Part shown: in pieces, positions 51,638-59,279 of the stretch
Layout: each line of letters begins with the position of its first letter
Numbering within the stretch: position 1 is the first letter of the stretch
NCBI GenBank assembly: GCA_965243255.1
Contig: CBDEUH010000004.1
Span: 1,488,001-1,552,000 of the forward strand
Source: Bin87 sp965243255
GTDB taxonomy: Bacteria; Chloroflexota; Dehalococcoidia; Lucifugimonadales; UBA3495
Length of the DNA stretch: 64,000 nt
Direction of reading: 5' to 3'
Program-made: the position numbers and the translations under genes
The notes under the pieces: model-generated
The model's database searches: none
Seen by the model: the letters and a program-made list of their open reading frames with translations, nothing else
Told to the model about the DNA's origin: nothing

Positions 51638-52675
51638 CTAGGTAACGGGAGCCGAGGTGATGCGCGAACCCCAACCGGGGATATAGACCGAATGACGGCC
51701 CGGCCCGCCGGCCACCATGATGTGGATATCCTCGGGACGGCGCACTACCGGCACCATGGCGTCGTCATTGCTTCGGTCAATCCAACGTGGCCACAGGGTA
51801 TTGCGATGTGTGTGCCGTCCGTGAATGCCGCCCAGCTTGAGCAGCGACAAAGGCTGCCGCGCCAGTTCGTACAGGTATGAACGGACGTCGTTTTTGCTCC
51901 ACCCGGCGCTGGCGATAATGTCGGCATGCTCCGGCCCCAAAACCAGCAGGACGTCGCCCATGACGTTGATGTTGTTGCAGCCGGGGATCGCCATGGACAC
52001 GGCGAAAGTGGTCAGCAAATCCTGGGGATTGTCAGCGCCGTGATTGTTCAGGTTGTGGGGCGCTTCCGCCGGATGCACCGTAACCACGGATTCGTCAGCC
52101 CGGTATCCATGCTCTACGTGGTAAGGCTGCCATGGATTGGCCGCTTCGTTTTCGGCGATGCAGTAGGTGTACTTTCCGGGATGGCCAAAGGTTGCCCGGT
52201 CTTCGTCGCCGGGCAGCGCGCCGCCCAGGTTGGTGAGAGCCAGCTTGACCGCACGGCCGATGGTGGCGTTGGCCCGGTTGCCCTGCCCGAAACAGTTGCC
52301 GCTGGAGTTCATTTCCAGTTCGCCGGCAATCGGGCCGTTCACCACCACCAGAGGCGTGGCAATATGCGTTGAACATTGCACTGAGGCCAGGTTGAACCGG
52401 GGCAGCAGCAGCGCCTGGATAGCCGCGATTACCACGGGGAAATATGCCGGCAGGCAACCGGACATGACTGCGTTGGCCGCCAGCTTCTCCACCGTGGCGC
52501 GTCCTCCGCGCGGGGGAATCTCGCCGACCACTTCCAGCGCCGACCGTCCCGACTTCTCTACAAACTGCCGCACGCGTTCGGCGGTAGGCGGCACGATGGG
52601 GAGACCATCCGTCCAACCGGCCTCGTGCGCCAAGGCCAGGGCCTGGTCGTATCGGTCCGTTCCAGCAACAACCAT
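51638..52675 (-). CDS. Conserved protein of unknown function upstream of the UGSC gene
   Basis: This 345-residue protein has two visible Cys-rich or glycine-rich blocks: AANAVMSGCLPAYFPVVIAA and SSGNCFGQGNRANATIGRAV. It also has KYTYCIAENEAANPW, and a C-terminal segment IHIMVAGGPGRHSVYIPGWG that resembles the start of UGSC-type domains. I recognise it only as a family often found with UGSC proteins. It is cytoplasmic by sequence. The short gap (25 bp to the UGSC start) suggests co-expression, possibly as subunits of one enzyme. The substrate is unknown. Confidence 0.65.
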   Translation of the reverse strand: MVVAGTDRYDQALALAHEAGWTDGLPIVPPTAERVRQFVEKSGRSALEVVGEIPPRGGRATVEKLAANAVMSGCLPAYFPVVIAAIQALLLPRFNLASVQCSTHIATPLVVVNGPIAGELEMNSSGNCFGQGNRANATIGRAVKLALTNLGGALPGDEDRATFGHPGKYTYCIAENEAANPWQPYHVEHGYRADESVVTVHPAEAPHNLNNHGADNPQDLLTTFAVSMAIPGCNNINVMGDVLLVLGPEHADIIASAGWSKNDVRSYLYELARQPLSLLKLGGIHGRHTHRNTLWPRWIDRSNDDAMVPVVRRPEDIHIMVAGGPGRHSVYIPGWGSRITSAPVT

Positions 52676-52680
52676 GCGCT

Positions 52681-53634
52681 CTACCCCGCCAACTCCTGGA
52701 GGTGTGGGGTGAACACACGTTTGAACTCCAAAGCCCGGTCCACCATCCAGGCCCGCAAACCGTCCAGGTCTTCGGGGTTATCGTCAATGGTGCCGGACCT
52801 TTCCGACGAAATCCGGTAGTTCTCCCGCAAGTGCCGGTCCCAGTGCAAAGACTCAGCCAGGTCCGATTCAATGCTGCCCTTTCGCTCCAGCAGATAATTG
52901 AACCATTGGTCGTTCTTGTCGGGGTTGCCGGTGGCGATGTACAGTTCCACGAAGAAGCTTTTCCTTGACCCCTGGAAGCTGAAGTTCCACGTGGCTCCTG
53001 GGAAGTCCGAATTGCATACCATCCAGTTTTGCGTCCGGTTGGCCCAGTTTCCAGAAAAGCCATGCCGTTCCAACGCGATCCCCAAAGTTGGCCAATAAGC
53101 CAGGTAGCGGCTTCTCCGGCCCCTGATGTTTCGGCGACCTTCGCTGTGGCTGACACCGCCGATGAGTTTGTACCAGTCGTTGGGCATAGCTACCGCCTTG
53201 AAATGGGGCGCCGGGCGAGACTGGTCTATCCGCCATGCTTCAACCACCACGCCGAAGAACTGCGTGTCTTCATCGGTTCTCTGATTCAACCAGTCCAAAG
53301 TCTGCCGATGTTCGTCGCGGAATTCACGGGTAACCCACACTACTGCGTAGGCATCGTAGCCAGCAGCGTAGGTTAACAATTTTCCCAGATGGTCGTTATT
53401 GGTGGTGTCCAGTTGGTTTTCGATGATGACCGGGCGGTCGCCTCCTCGGTCGTAAGCCAGAATATCCAGGGAGAACGAACCCACCGCTGCCTCCGCTGTG
53501 CGGAGTTCTAAATCCAGGCCCAACGCCTCGCCCAGACGGTCCAGGTTCTGCGCCAGCCACGGCGTGAAGTCCTGGGCCTCATCAGGCCAAACTTCCCGCA
53601 GGTCAGCCCGCTCAATGTTGCCCAAATCCGCCAT
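52681..53634 (-). CDS. DUF4268 protein with a PD-(D/E)XK nuclease-like N-domain
   Basis: The 317-residue protein has GSFSLDILAYDRGGDRPVII then ENQLDTTNNDHLGKLLTYAAG (from about residue 52), a D...ExQ arrangement that fits the restriction-endonuclease-like fold. The C-terminal half is DUF4268 (DNWMVCNSDF-like region with FFVELYIATG and KGSIESDL). Such proteins are usually stand-alone and of unknown role, sometimes near restriction or defence genes. By eye, GC is lower than in the neighbouring genes. It lies 5 bp before the UGSC partner gene but need not share its function. Confidence 0.75.
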   Translation of the reverse strand: MADLGNIERADLREVWPDEAQDFTPWLAQNLDRLGEALGLDLELRTAEAAVGSFSLDILAYDRGGDRPVIIENQLDTTNNDHLGKLLTYAAGYDAYAVVWVTREFRDEHRQTLDWLNQRTDEDTQFFGVVVEAWRIDQSRPAPHFKAVAMPNDWYKLIGGVSHSEGRRNIRGRRSRYLAYWPTLGIALERHGFSGNWANRTQNWMVCNSDFPGATWNFSFQGSRKSFFVELYIATGNPDKNDQWFNYLLERKGSIESDLAESLHWDRHLRENYRISSERSGTIDDNPEDLDGLRAWMVDRALEFKRVFTPHLQELAG

Positions 53635-53681
53635 AATCTGCTACCTCACATGCCGATGTCCGTTTCCGCACTCGTCATTCT

Positions 53682-54785
53682 CTAGTAAACCTTGTACTCC
53701 TCCAACACTGCCGCGTCCAGGTGCAAGCCCATGCCGGGCTCTGTGGGCGCTATGATTTCGCCGCTGTCCCACTGGGGCAGAACGCTATTCAGCTGGTAGT
53801 ACACCGGGTCCCGCTCTTCCTCAAACACTTCCACGAACAGGCCGTGGGAGTGGGCCGGCAACAACTGCACCGCCAGTTGGGGTTCCTCGTGGTGCGCCAT
53901 CCGCACGCCCCGCATCTGGGCAGCGCCGGCCACCCGACGCCACTCGGATATGCCGCCGCAGATGGCGGCGTCGATGTTCAAAATGTCCACGGCCTCGGTG
54001 TCCATCAGCCGCTGACCTCCCCACGAACTGCTTTCACCCTGGCCGGCGGCCACGGGAATTCCCGTCCGCAGGCGCACCTGACGCATATCGTTGTCGGCGT
54101 CCTGCCAGCGGCACGGTTCCTCCAGCCAGGCCAGTCCCATCTCTTTGGCCGGCCCGGCGAACTCCAAAGCCTCGTCCAGCGTCCAGGCCTGGTTGGCGTC
54201 GCACACGATGATGAAGTCGTCGCCCAGGGTGTCGCGGATGGCGCGGACCCGCAGCAGGTCGTCGGCCACTGCGACACCGCCCACCTTGAGTTTCACTCCG
54301 CCGATGCCACGCTCCCGCTGGTGCAACAGGTCCTCGACCATGTAGGCTGTATCCCGCCCCTGCACGTAATAGGCGAAGCGCACCACCGGCGACCGCTCGG
54401 CGTACCCACCCAGCAATGTCCGCACCGGAACGCCCAACGCCTTGCCGGCGATGTCCCAAAGGGCGATATCGATGGCGGCGATGGCACGCATGGCAATCGC
54501 CTTGTTGCCGACGTGGGGCGTCAGGGCAAACATTTTCTGCCAGCACCGCTCAATGGCCACGGGGTCTTCGCCGATAACCGCCTCGGCCATAGGGCCCACC
54601 ACCAGGTCTTTCAGCAGTTGGTAGCCGGTGCGCTCGTCGCCGGAGTATATCTCGCTGGCCAGGCCCTCGTCGGTATGCACGCGGACGACAATGGTGCAGC
54701 GAGATTCGATCTGATAGACGCTGCCGCTGAATCTGGTGCTCAATGGGATGCGAACGATGTCCGCCTCCACGCCGGTGATACGCAT
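53682..54785 (-). CDS. Mandelate racemase / muconate lactonizing enzyme (enolase superfamily)
   Basis: This 367-residue enolase-superfamily enzyme has the catalytic lysine pair in GGVKLKVGG, metal ligands in VCDANQAWT and WLEEPC, a third metal-site region around AGQGESSSWG/NIDAAICGGISEW, and an MAHHEEP segment with His. It probably dehydrates or racemises a hydroxy or sugar acid; the substrate cannot be told. The ATG at 54785 begins MRITGVEADIVRIPL, the family's usual start; the extension to 54821 is not similar to it. SAR202 genomes are known to be rich in such paralogues. Confidence 0.87.
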   Translation of the reverse strand: MRITGVEADIVRIPLSTRFSGSVYQIESRCTIVVRVHTDEGLASEIYSGDERTGYQLLKDLVVGPMAEAVIGEDPVAIERCWQKMFALTPHVGNKAIAMRAIAAIDIALWDIAGKALGVPVRTLLGGYAERSPVVRFAYYVQGRDTAYMVEDLLHQRERGIGGVKLKVGGVAVADDLLRVRAIRDTLGDDFIIVCDANQAWTLDEALEFAGPAKEMGLAWLEEPCRWQDADNDMRQVRLRTGIPVAAGQGESSSWGGQRLMDTEAVDILNIDAAICGGISEWRRVAGAAQMRGVRMAHHEEPQLAVQLLPAHSHGLFVEVFEEERDPVYYQLNSVLPQWDSGEIIAPTEPGMGLHLDAAVLEEYKVY

Positions 54786-54888
54786 GGTCGAGTCTCCTAC
54801 GATGGCGGGATTGGGGTGCAATTATATCCGCAATGGTACAATAAACCTACGATCCAGATAACGATCCTGCACTGCCGGAGGCGAGGCT

Positions 54889-55842
54889 ATGAACACTCTG
54901 AAGACCTTCTTCCTGCTGATGGTGCTGACGGGAATGCTCCTGCTGATAGGCGGCGCCATCGGTGGCCAAGCTGGCATCATCATTGCCGTCTTCTTCGCCC
55001 TGGCGATGAACTTCGGCGCATATTGGTTCAGCGACAAAATCGCCCTCGGCATGGCACACGCCAAGCCCGTTACCCAGGAGGACGACCCGCAACTCTACGA
55101 ACTGGTTGCGGAGCAGGCCCGCCTGGCGAATATGCCCATGCCCAAGGTGTACGAAATCGACGACCCGTCGCCCAACGCCTTTGCCACCGGGCGGAACCCG
55201 CAGAACGCCGCCGTGGCCGTTACCTCCGGCATACGTCGCATCCTCACCCGCGATGAGCTGGCCGGTGTAATGGCTCACGAGATGGCCCACGTGGGCAACC
55301 GGGACACATTGATTATGACCGTTGTCGCCACGATTGCCGGCGCAATCTCGATGTTGGCGTTCATGGCGCAGTTCGCCGCCATCTTCGGGAGTTTCGGCGG
55401 GCATAGCGACGATGACGAGGGCGGCGGCAACAACATCATCGGGCTACTGATCATAGCCATCGTGATGCCCCTCGCTGCGACCATCATCCGCCTGGCCATC
55501 TCCCGCGCCCGCGAATACCAGGCCGACCAGACCGGGGCTCACAACTGTGGCGACCCGGACGCCCTGGCCCGCGCTTTGGAAAAGCTGGAAATGGGTGCTG
55601 AATTGCGACCCATGAAAGTCAACGAGGCCGCCTCCCATCTGTTTATCGTGAACCCGCTGAGCGGCAAGTCCATGGCGCGCCTCTTCTCAACGCATCCGCC
55701 CACGGAGGAGCGCATCCGCCGCCTGCGGTCAATGACCGTCCGGCCCAACTTCGACGCCGTTGAAGGGTCGAACTTTGACGTCCCCGGCGGCGATGTCCCG
55801 AACTACGAGATACCCGACAGCAACGACCGGCCAAACTTCTAG
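54889..55842 (+). CDS. htpX: Zinc metalloprotease HtpX-like (M48 family)
   Basis: The 317-residue protein has two N-terminal membrane helices (about residues 5-45) and the M48 zinc motif MAHEMAHVGN (HExxH, about residues 129-133). Two further helices follow, then the third-ligand segment EYQADQTGA. A C-terminal RLFSTHPPTEERIRRL completes the HtpX pattern. It degrades misfolded membrane proteins. A GGTACAAT box about 50 bp before the ATG may be the -10 region. It is divergent from the enolase-family gene. Confidence 0.95.
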   Translation: MNTLKTFFLLMVLTGMLLLIGGAIGGQAGIIIAVFFALAMNFGAYWFSDKIALGMAHAKPVTQEDDPQLYELVAEQARLANMPMPKVYEIDDPSPNAFATGRNPQNAAVAVTSGIRRILTRDELAGVMAHEMAHVGNRDTLIMTVVATIAGAISMLAFMAQFAAIFGSFGGHSDDDEGGGNNIIGLLIIAIVMPLAATIIRLAISRAREYQADQTGAHNCGDPDALARALEKLEMGAELRPMKVNEAASHLFIVNPLSGKSMARLFSTHPPTEERIRRLRSMTVRPNFDAVEGSNFDVPGGDVPNYEIPDSNDRPNF

Positions 55843-55909
55843 AAAGTCGCGATGGGACCCACCCGGCGGCCGGTAAAGTTACGCAGGCGGGTTCTACACC
55901 ACCGCGGCC

Positions 55910-56893
55910 TCAGCCGAGACACGCCCCAACAAACTGAGGATACCCGCGCACAAAGTCTTCAGCGTCGGCTGGCCGCCGTCCTTCCAACTGCAGCCGGCGC
56001 ACGGCGAGGAGTCCTTCGCCCGTGCCCACGACGATCGGCGCTTCCCCGGTCAGGGTTGCCACAGTGCCGGCCTCTCCGCCGCCAGGGAAGGGATGCACGT
56101 CCAGAAGCTTGACCTCCTTTCCACTCCAGAGGGTATGCAGCCCCGGCCAAGGTGAGTAGGCCCGCTGGCGCCGGGCCAGTTCCTCGGCGGAAAGGGCCCA
56201 GTCGGCGAATCCGTCGGCTCGTTCCAGTTTGCTGGTATAGGTAGCGAGGTTGCCATCCTGTTCGAGCGCCGACAGGGAGCCGCCCATCCACTTGGGCAGC
56301 GTTTCCGACAGCAGAGCGGCGCCATCAGTGAACAGCGTCTCGGTCAACTCCGCCGCGTCCATCTCTGGGCCAACCGTGCGCTCGCGCTGGGTGATGATCG
56401 GCCCGGTGTCCATACCTTCGTCCAGCAGCATCACCGTAACGCCGGTAACTTTGTCGTCGGCGAGAATCGCTCCGGCGACCGGCGAGGGACCGCGATAACG
56501 GGGCAACAGTGACGGGTGAAGGTTCAGGCAGCCGAAGGGAGGAATCGCCAGCGCGTCCGCAGGCAGCAGCCGGCCGTATGCGGCCACCACGATAACGTCC
56601 GGCCTGTATGATGCCAGCCGCCCTACTGCGTCGGAGTTTCGCAAGGTAGCCGGCTGCTCAACCGGAATGTCCAGCTCCAGGGCGCGCTGCTTTACCGGCG
56701 TGGCCTCAAAAACCTGCCCGCGTCCCCGTCGTCGGTCCGGCGGGGTGTAAGCGGCCACCACTTCCACTGACGGATCCGCCCACAACGCGTCCAGCGTCGG
56801 TATTACGAAAGCGGGGGTGCCCATAAAGACAACCCGCCAGGGTGGAGGTTTCGCTGGCGACCCTGGGGAGTTCCGCTGAAAATGGCTTGACAA
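55910..56893 (-). CDS. fmt: Methionyl-tRNA formyltransferase
   Basis: The 327-residue enzyme has WRVVFMGTPAFVIPTL (about residues 19-34), the catalytic NLHPSLLPRYRGPSPVAGAI (Asn/His/Ser loop) and the C-terminal OB-type domain. It formylates initiator Met-tRNA. TTG at 56893 is preferred because AAGGGA lies about 5 bases upstream; this adds a 19-residue N-terminal extension to the usual MRVVFMGTP start. Its 5' region overlaps a promoter pointing the other way (56887-56916). def is not adjacent. Confidence 0.94.
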   Translation of the reverse strand: MSSHFQRNSPGSPAKPPPWRVVFMGTPAFVIPTLDALWADPSVEVVAAYTPPDRRRGRGQVFEATPVKQRALELDIPVEQPATLRNSDAVGRLASYRPDVIVVAAYGRLLPADALAIPPFGCLNLHPSLLPRYRGPSPVAGAILADDKVTGVTVMLLDEGMDTGPIITQRERTVGPEMDAAELTETLFTDGAALLSETLPKWMGGSLSALEQDGNLATYTSKLERADGFADWALSAEELARRQRAYSPWPGLHTLWSGKEVKLLDVHPFPGGGEAGTVATLTGEAPIVVGTGEGLLAVRRLQLEGRRPADAEDFVRGYPQFVGACLG

Positions 56894-56916
56894 TGCCGTC
56901 CCTTGCCTGATAGATT
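56887..56916 (+). promoter_or_regulatory. Sigma70-type promoter into the fmt/rpsP intergenic region
   Basis: TTGACA (56887-56892) and TAGATT (56911-56916) are separated by 18 bp. Transcription would begin at about 56923 and run rightward through the structured region. The -35 box overlaps the fmt start region. Confidence 0.55.
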
Positions 56917-56945
56917 CGTTTCAACCGCTTGTGCGGAACTTTGAG

Positions 56946-56957
56946 AAAGGAGGTGAT
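56946..56957 (+). promoter_or_regulatory. Full-length Shine-Dalgarno sequence without a known gene
   Basis: AAAGGAGGTGAT can pair over about 11-12 bases with the 3' end of 16S rRNA, by far the longest such site in the window. It has ATG at 56956 and at 56963 just downstream, both opening very short frames. Confidence 0.6.
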
Positions 56958-56962
56958 GGCTA

Positions 56963-57034
56963 ATGGAACACAGTTTAACATGCTGGGGCGATGGTAGGCA
57001 CCAGTCTGGACACGACGGGGTGAGCACCGCTTAG
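56963..57034 (+). CDS. Possible 23-residue leader peptide
   Basis: The ATG at 56963 lies 9 bases after GGAGG, the best spacing for the strong ribosome-binding site. It reads MEHSLTCWGDGRHQSGHDGV and three further residues before TAG (57032-57034). An alternative ATG at 56956 reads MANGTQFNMLGRW and stops at 56995-56997. Both frames overlap the 5' arm of the long inverted repeat (56985-57009), so translation would open it. No homology is claimed; this is a prediction from layout. Confidence 0.35.
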   Translation: MEHSLTCWGDGRHQSGHDGVSTA

Positions 57035-57218
57035 CGTCAACGCTTTTTCAAACACGGTAATTAGCCCGTTAGTCGGGCCCAGACCAGTGTCTACCGTCGC
57101 CCCAAGGTTTTGGGAGCATCGGGCGACAAGCCAAAGGTCCAGTCTGGGCCCGATACTCATTTAAGCGAGTCGGGGTTTGGGTCTGCCCCGTTCGGACAGC
57201 CCATTTCGCAAACCTTGG
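56985..57218. ncRNA. Structured intergenic region (long hairpin plus branched domain), unassigned RNA
   Basis: Positions 56985-57009 and 57079-57103 form an imperfect 25-bp inverted repeat (21 Watson-Crick, 2 G-U, 2 mismatches) around a 69-base loop. Immediately after, CCAAGGTTT (57102-57110) pairs with AAACCTTGG (57210-57218), closing a domain that can hold three inner hairpins: TCGGGC with GCCCGA, ACTC with GAGT, and GGGTCTG with CAGCCC. It does not match the RNase P, tmRNA, SRP, 6S or riboswitch patterns I know. It may be a leader RNA, an independent small RNA, or a palindromic element. The coding strand is not certain. Confidence 0.45.
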
Positions 57219-57237
57219 CCCGGATTCCACCTGCAGA

Positions 57238-57266
57238 TTGACAAAATCGGCCCAAAACCCTAAATT
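57238..57266 (+). promoter_or_regulatory. Sigma70-type promoter of rpsP
   Basis: TTGACA (57238-57243) and TAAATT (57261-57266) are 17 bp apart, about 40 bp before the rpsP ATG. It would produce a short leader that does not include the structured region upstream. Confidence 0.7.
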
Positions 57267-57304
57267 GATAGTATCAGAATCGTAATTTACCGGACGGAGA
57301 TGAA

Positions 57305-57574
57305 ATGCTACGGATTCGCCTGCGGAGAGTAGGAAAGAAAGGCCGCCCCTACTACCGGATCGTCGTCACCGAAAAACGCAATCCTCGCGACGGCGCTTAC
57401 ATTGACGGCATCGGCCACTACGACCCCATGGCGGACCCGCCGGCAGTAACCCTTGATGAAGAACGGGCAGTTGACTGGCTGCGCAAGGGCGCTCAGCCAT
57501 CCGATCCGGTACGCCGCATCTTCGATTTCAACGGCATTTTCGACAAGGTACACGCCGATGAAAGAGCTGATTGA
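57305..57574 (+). CDS. rpsP: Small ribosomal subunit protein bS16
   Basis: This 89-residue protein starts MLRIRLRRVGKKGRPYYRIV and carries PRDGAYIDGIGHYDP, both diagnostic of bS16. The length is normal for the family. GGACGGAGATGA lies upstream of the ATG, which gives a usable ribosome-binding site. rpsP-khpA-rimM is a conserved bacterial order, usually followed by trmD and rplS, which are absent here. Confidence 0.96.
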   Translation: MLRIRLRRVGKKGRPYYRIVVTEKRNPRDGAYIDGIGHYDPMADPPAVTLDEERAVDWLRKGAQPSDPVRRIFDFNGIFDKVHADERAD

Positions 57575-57785
57575 GTTCATCGCCCAGTCGCTCACGTCTA
57601 ACCCCGAAGCGGTTCGGGTTACCGAGTCCGACGAAGGCGATCAGATTGTAATTCGCTTGGAAGTAGCCCCGGAAGACAAGGGGAAGGTCATCGGGCGTCA
57701 GGGCCGGGTGGCCCAAGCGATGCGGGTTCTACTCAGGGTCGCTGCCGTCAAGGACGGCACCCGGGCAGTCCTGGAGATTGTCTGA
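57558..57785 (+). CDS. khpA: KH-domain RNA-binding protein KhpA
   Basis: This 75-residue protein is a single type II KH domain with the VIGRQGRVAQAMRVLL element (GxxG loop, about residues 44-59). It is the partner of KhpB/Jag in Gram-positive-type bacteria and binds small RNAs and mRNAs. The start at 57558 overlaps the rpsP end by 17 bases, and its stop overlaps the TTG start of rimM. Confidence 0.9.
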   Translation: MKELIEFIAQSLTSNPEAVRVTESDEGDQIVIRLEVAPEDKGKVIGRQGRVAQAMRVLLRVAAVKDGTRAVLEIV

Positions 57786-58368
57786 GCGTCAGCGCTCCCG
57801 GCGTTACCGCAGGCCGGTTGGTGGCCGGGCCAGGTTCATCAACGCCGCCACCACGGACGACCCAAAACCTCCCGAGGGGAGTGTTGTAGTAGGCCGCGTG
57901 ATTCGAGCCCACGGGCTAGACGGCTCCCTCAGAATTCAGCCTTATTCCGACAATCCCAGCCGGTTCCGATCCGGCAGTTCGCTGACCCTGGCCGGCGAAT
58001 CAAGAACCGTTGATTCTTACCGACCACTGCCTGACGGGTACGCCATCCTGGGACTGGAAGGTTTGAACGACGGCGTCTCCGCCCGCAAGTTCACCGGCGA
58101 ATGGCTGTACGCTGCCACCGGCGCCGAGTCTGAACTGCAGCCGGGGGAGTATTACCACTACCAACTGGTCGGGCTGACGGTGGTCAGCGACCAGGGTGAG
58201 AGCCTGGGACGGGTTGAAGAGGTGCTGGTTACCGGCAGCAACGACGTGTACGTGGTCAAGTCGGAATCCGGCGGCGAACTGCTCCTTCCCGCCATCTCAC
58301 AGGTGGTCAAGGAGATTGACCTGTCATCTCAAAGGATACTGGTACACCTGCTGGATGGCCTGCGCTGA
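57778..58368 (+). CDS. rimM: Ribosome maturation factor RimM
   Basis: This 196-residue protein has the N-terminal barrel VVVGRVIRAHGLDGSLRIQPYSDNPSRF (about residues 36-63) and a PRC-type C-terminal domain (YYHYQLVGLTVVSDQGESLG, LLLPAISQVVKEID). It binds S19 and matures the 30S head. The TTG start at 57778 adds about 35 residues before the family core; a later start near the family core is possible but no ATG is present. It is the last gene of the rpsP unit. Confidence 0.9.
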   Translation: MSERQRSRRYRRPVGGRARFINAATTDDPKPPEGSVVVGRVIRAHGLDGSLRIQPYSDNPSRFRSGSSLTLAGESRTVDSYRPLPDGYAILGLEGLNDGVSARKFTGEWLYAATGAESELQPGEYYHYQLVGLTVVSDQGESLGRVEEVLVTGSNDVYVVKSESGGELLLPAISQVVKEIDLSSQRILVHLLDGLR

Positions 58369-58374
58369 AAAGCC

Positions 58375-58857
58375 CTAATCGTCCGCGGCGACAACCGCGC
58401 GAGGCTCAGCGTGAGCGTGCAGGTGCTGCCCTTCTTCGTGGAATTCGTGGTCTTCGCAGGCGACCCAACGGGAGCCATCAGCGAACCATTCCTTCTTCCA
58501 GATAGGCACAATGGTCTTGATGCGGTTCACCGCGTCGTGGCATGCGGCAAAGGCTTCCGCCCGGTGTGGCGAGGCTACGGCCACCACCAGGCTGATGTGC
58601 CCGACGTCCACTCGGCCGGTGCGGTGGGCAATGGCAATGTCCTCGATACCGTAGTCGGCGCGCAGGCTGGCCCGAACTTCGTGCAGCTTCTTGACTGCCA
58701 TCACGTCGTAGGCTTCGTATTCCAGCCGGGTGACGGTTTTACCACCGAAGTTGTCGCGAGTGGTGCCGAGGAAAGTAACCACCGCGCCGTTGCCGTCGCC
58801 GCGTACCGAATCGGTTACGGCCACTGGATCCAGGGGGTCTTCGGTAAGAACTATCAT
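58375..58857 (-). CDS. moaE: Molybdopterin synthase catalytic subunit
   Basis: This 160-residue protein has VVTFLGTTRDNFGGKTV, IAIAHRTGRVDVGHISLVVAVASPHRAEAF and VPIWKKEWFADG with the catalytic lysines, the hallmark of MoaE. It inserts two sulfurs into precursor Z together with the MoaD thiocarboxylate. It follows moaD by 15 bp. The C-terminal His/Glu-rich tail (about 25 residues) is longer than usual. It converges with rimM, leaving 6 bp between the stops. Confidence 0.92.
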   Translation of the reverse strand: MIVLTEDPLDPVAVTDSVRGDGNGAVVTFLGTTRDNFGGKTVTRLEYEAYDVMAVKKLHEVRASLRADYGIEDIAIAHRTGRVDVGHISLVVAVASPHRAEAFAACHDAVNRIKTIVPIWKKEWFADGSRWVACEDHEFHEEGQHLHAHAEPRAVVAADD

Positions 58858-58872
58858 CGTCAGGGACCTCCG

Positions 58873-59124
58873 CTAACCTTGTCCTCCACTGACGGGAGGT
58901 ATCAGGCAGACCTCGTCGCCGGGCTGCAGCGACAGGTCATCGTCAGCATACTCGGCGTTCACCGCCACCACAATCCGCACTTCGGGCGGCGCGAGATGGG
59001 GATAGTCGCCGCGTACTGCGGTCGTCAAATCCCCCACGGTGGCCCCTGGTGGCAACTCCACGGAAACCACAGAGGAGCCGGCCCGTTCCCGGTACAGCGC
59101 GAATAGTCGTACATCAAAGTGCAT
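58873..59124 (-). CDS. moaD: Molybdopterin synthase sulfur-carrier subunit with two residues after Gly-Gly
   Basis: The 83-residue ubiquitin-like protein has MHFDVRLFALYRERAG and a C-terminal DEVCLIPPVSGGQG. Standard MoaD ends at the Gly-Gly, which must be the carboxyl terminus for adenylation and thiocarboxylation. Here Gln-Gly follow before the stop (58873-58875). Some ubiquitin-like sulfur carriers are trimmed by a JAMM-type protease, so processing may be needed; a different carrier role is also possible. The following moaE supports the molybdopterin assignment. Confidence 0.87.
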   Translation of the reverse strand: MHFDVRLFALYRERAGSSVVSVELPPGATVGDLTTAVRGDYPHLAPPEVRIVVAVNAEYADDDLSLQPGDEVCLIPPVSGGQG

Positions 59125-59279
59125 GGCGATTGGGATTATGGGCGGGAGACGGCGGCGATGTCAACGGGTGAAGCAACCCTAAGCATAGGGGCTGGCTATT
59201 CTACTTTCAGTATGCTATGGCTAGTGTATCATTCCAGCCAGCCCTCACCGCCACCCGACTGCATCCAGGAGCCACCCCT

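Noticed and set aside
56943..56958. The minus strand reads ATCACCTCCTTTCT, like the 3' end of 16S rRNA
   Set aside because: The preceding bases do not resemble 16S rRNA; the match is simply the complement of a strong Shine-Dalgarno on the plus strand.
56985..57218. Assignment of the structured region to RNase P RNA, tmRNA, SRP RNA, 6S RNA or a known riboswitch
   Set aside because: None of the conserved sequence cores I know for these RNAs could be found on either strand.
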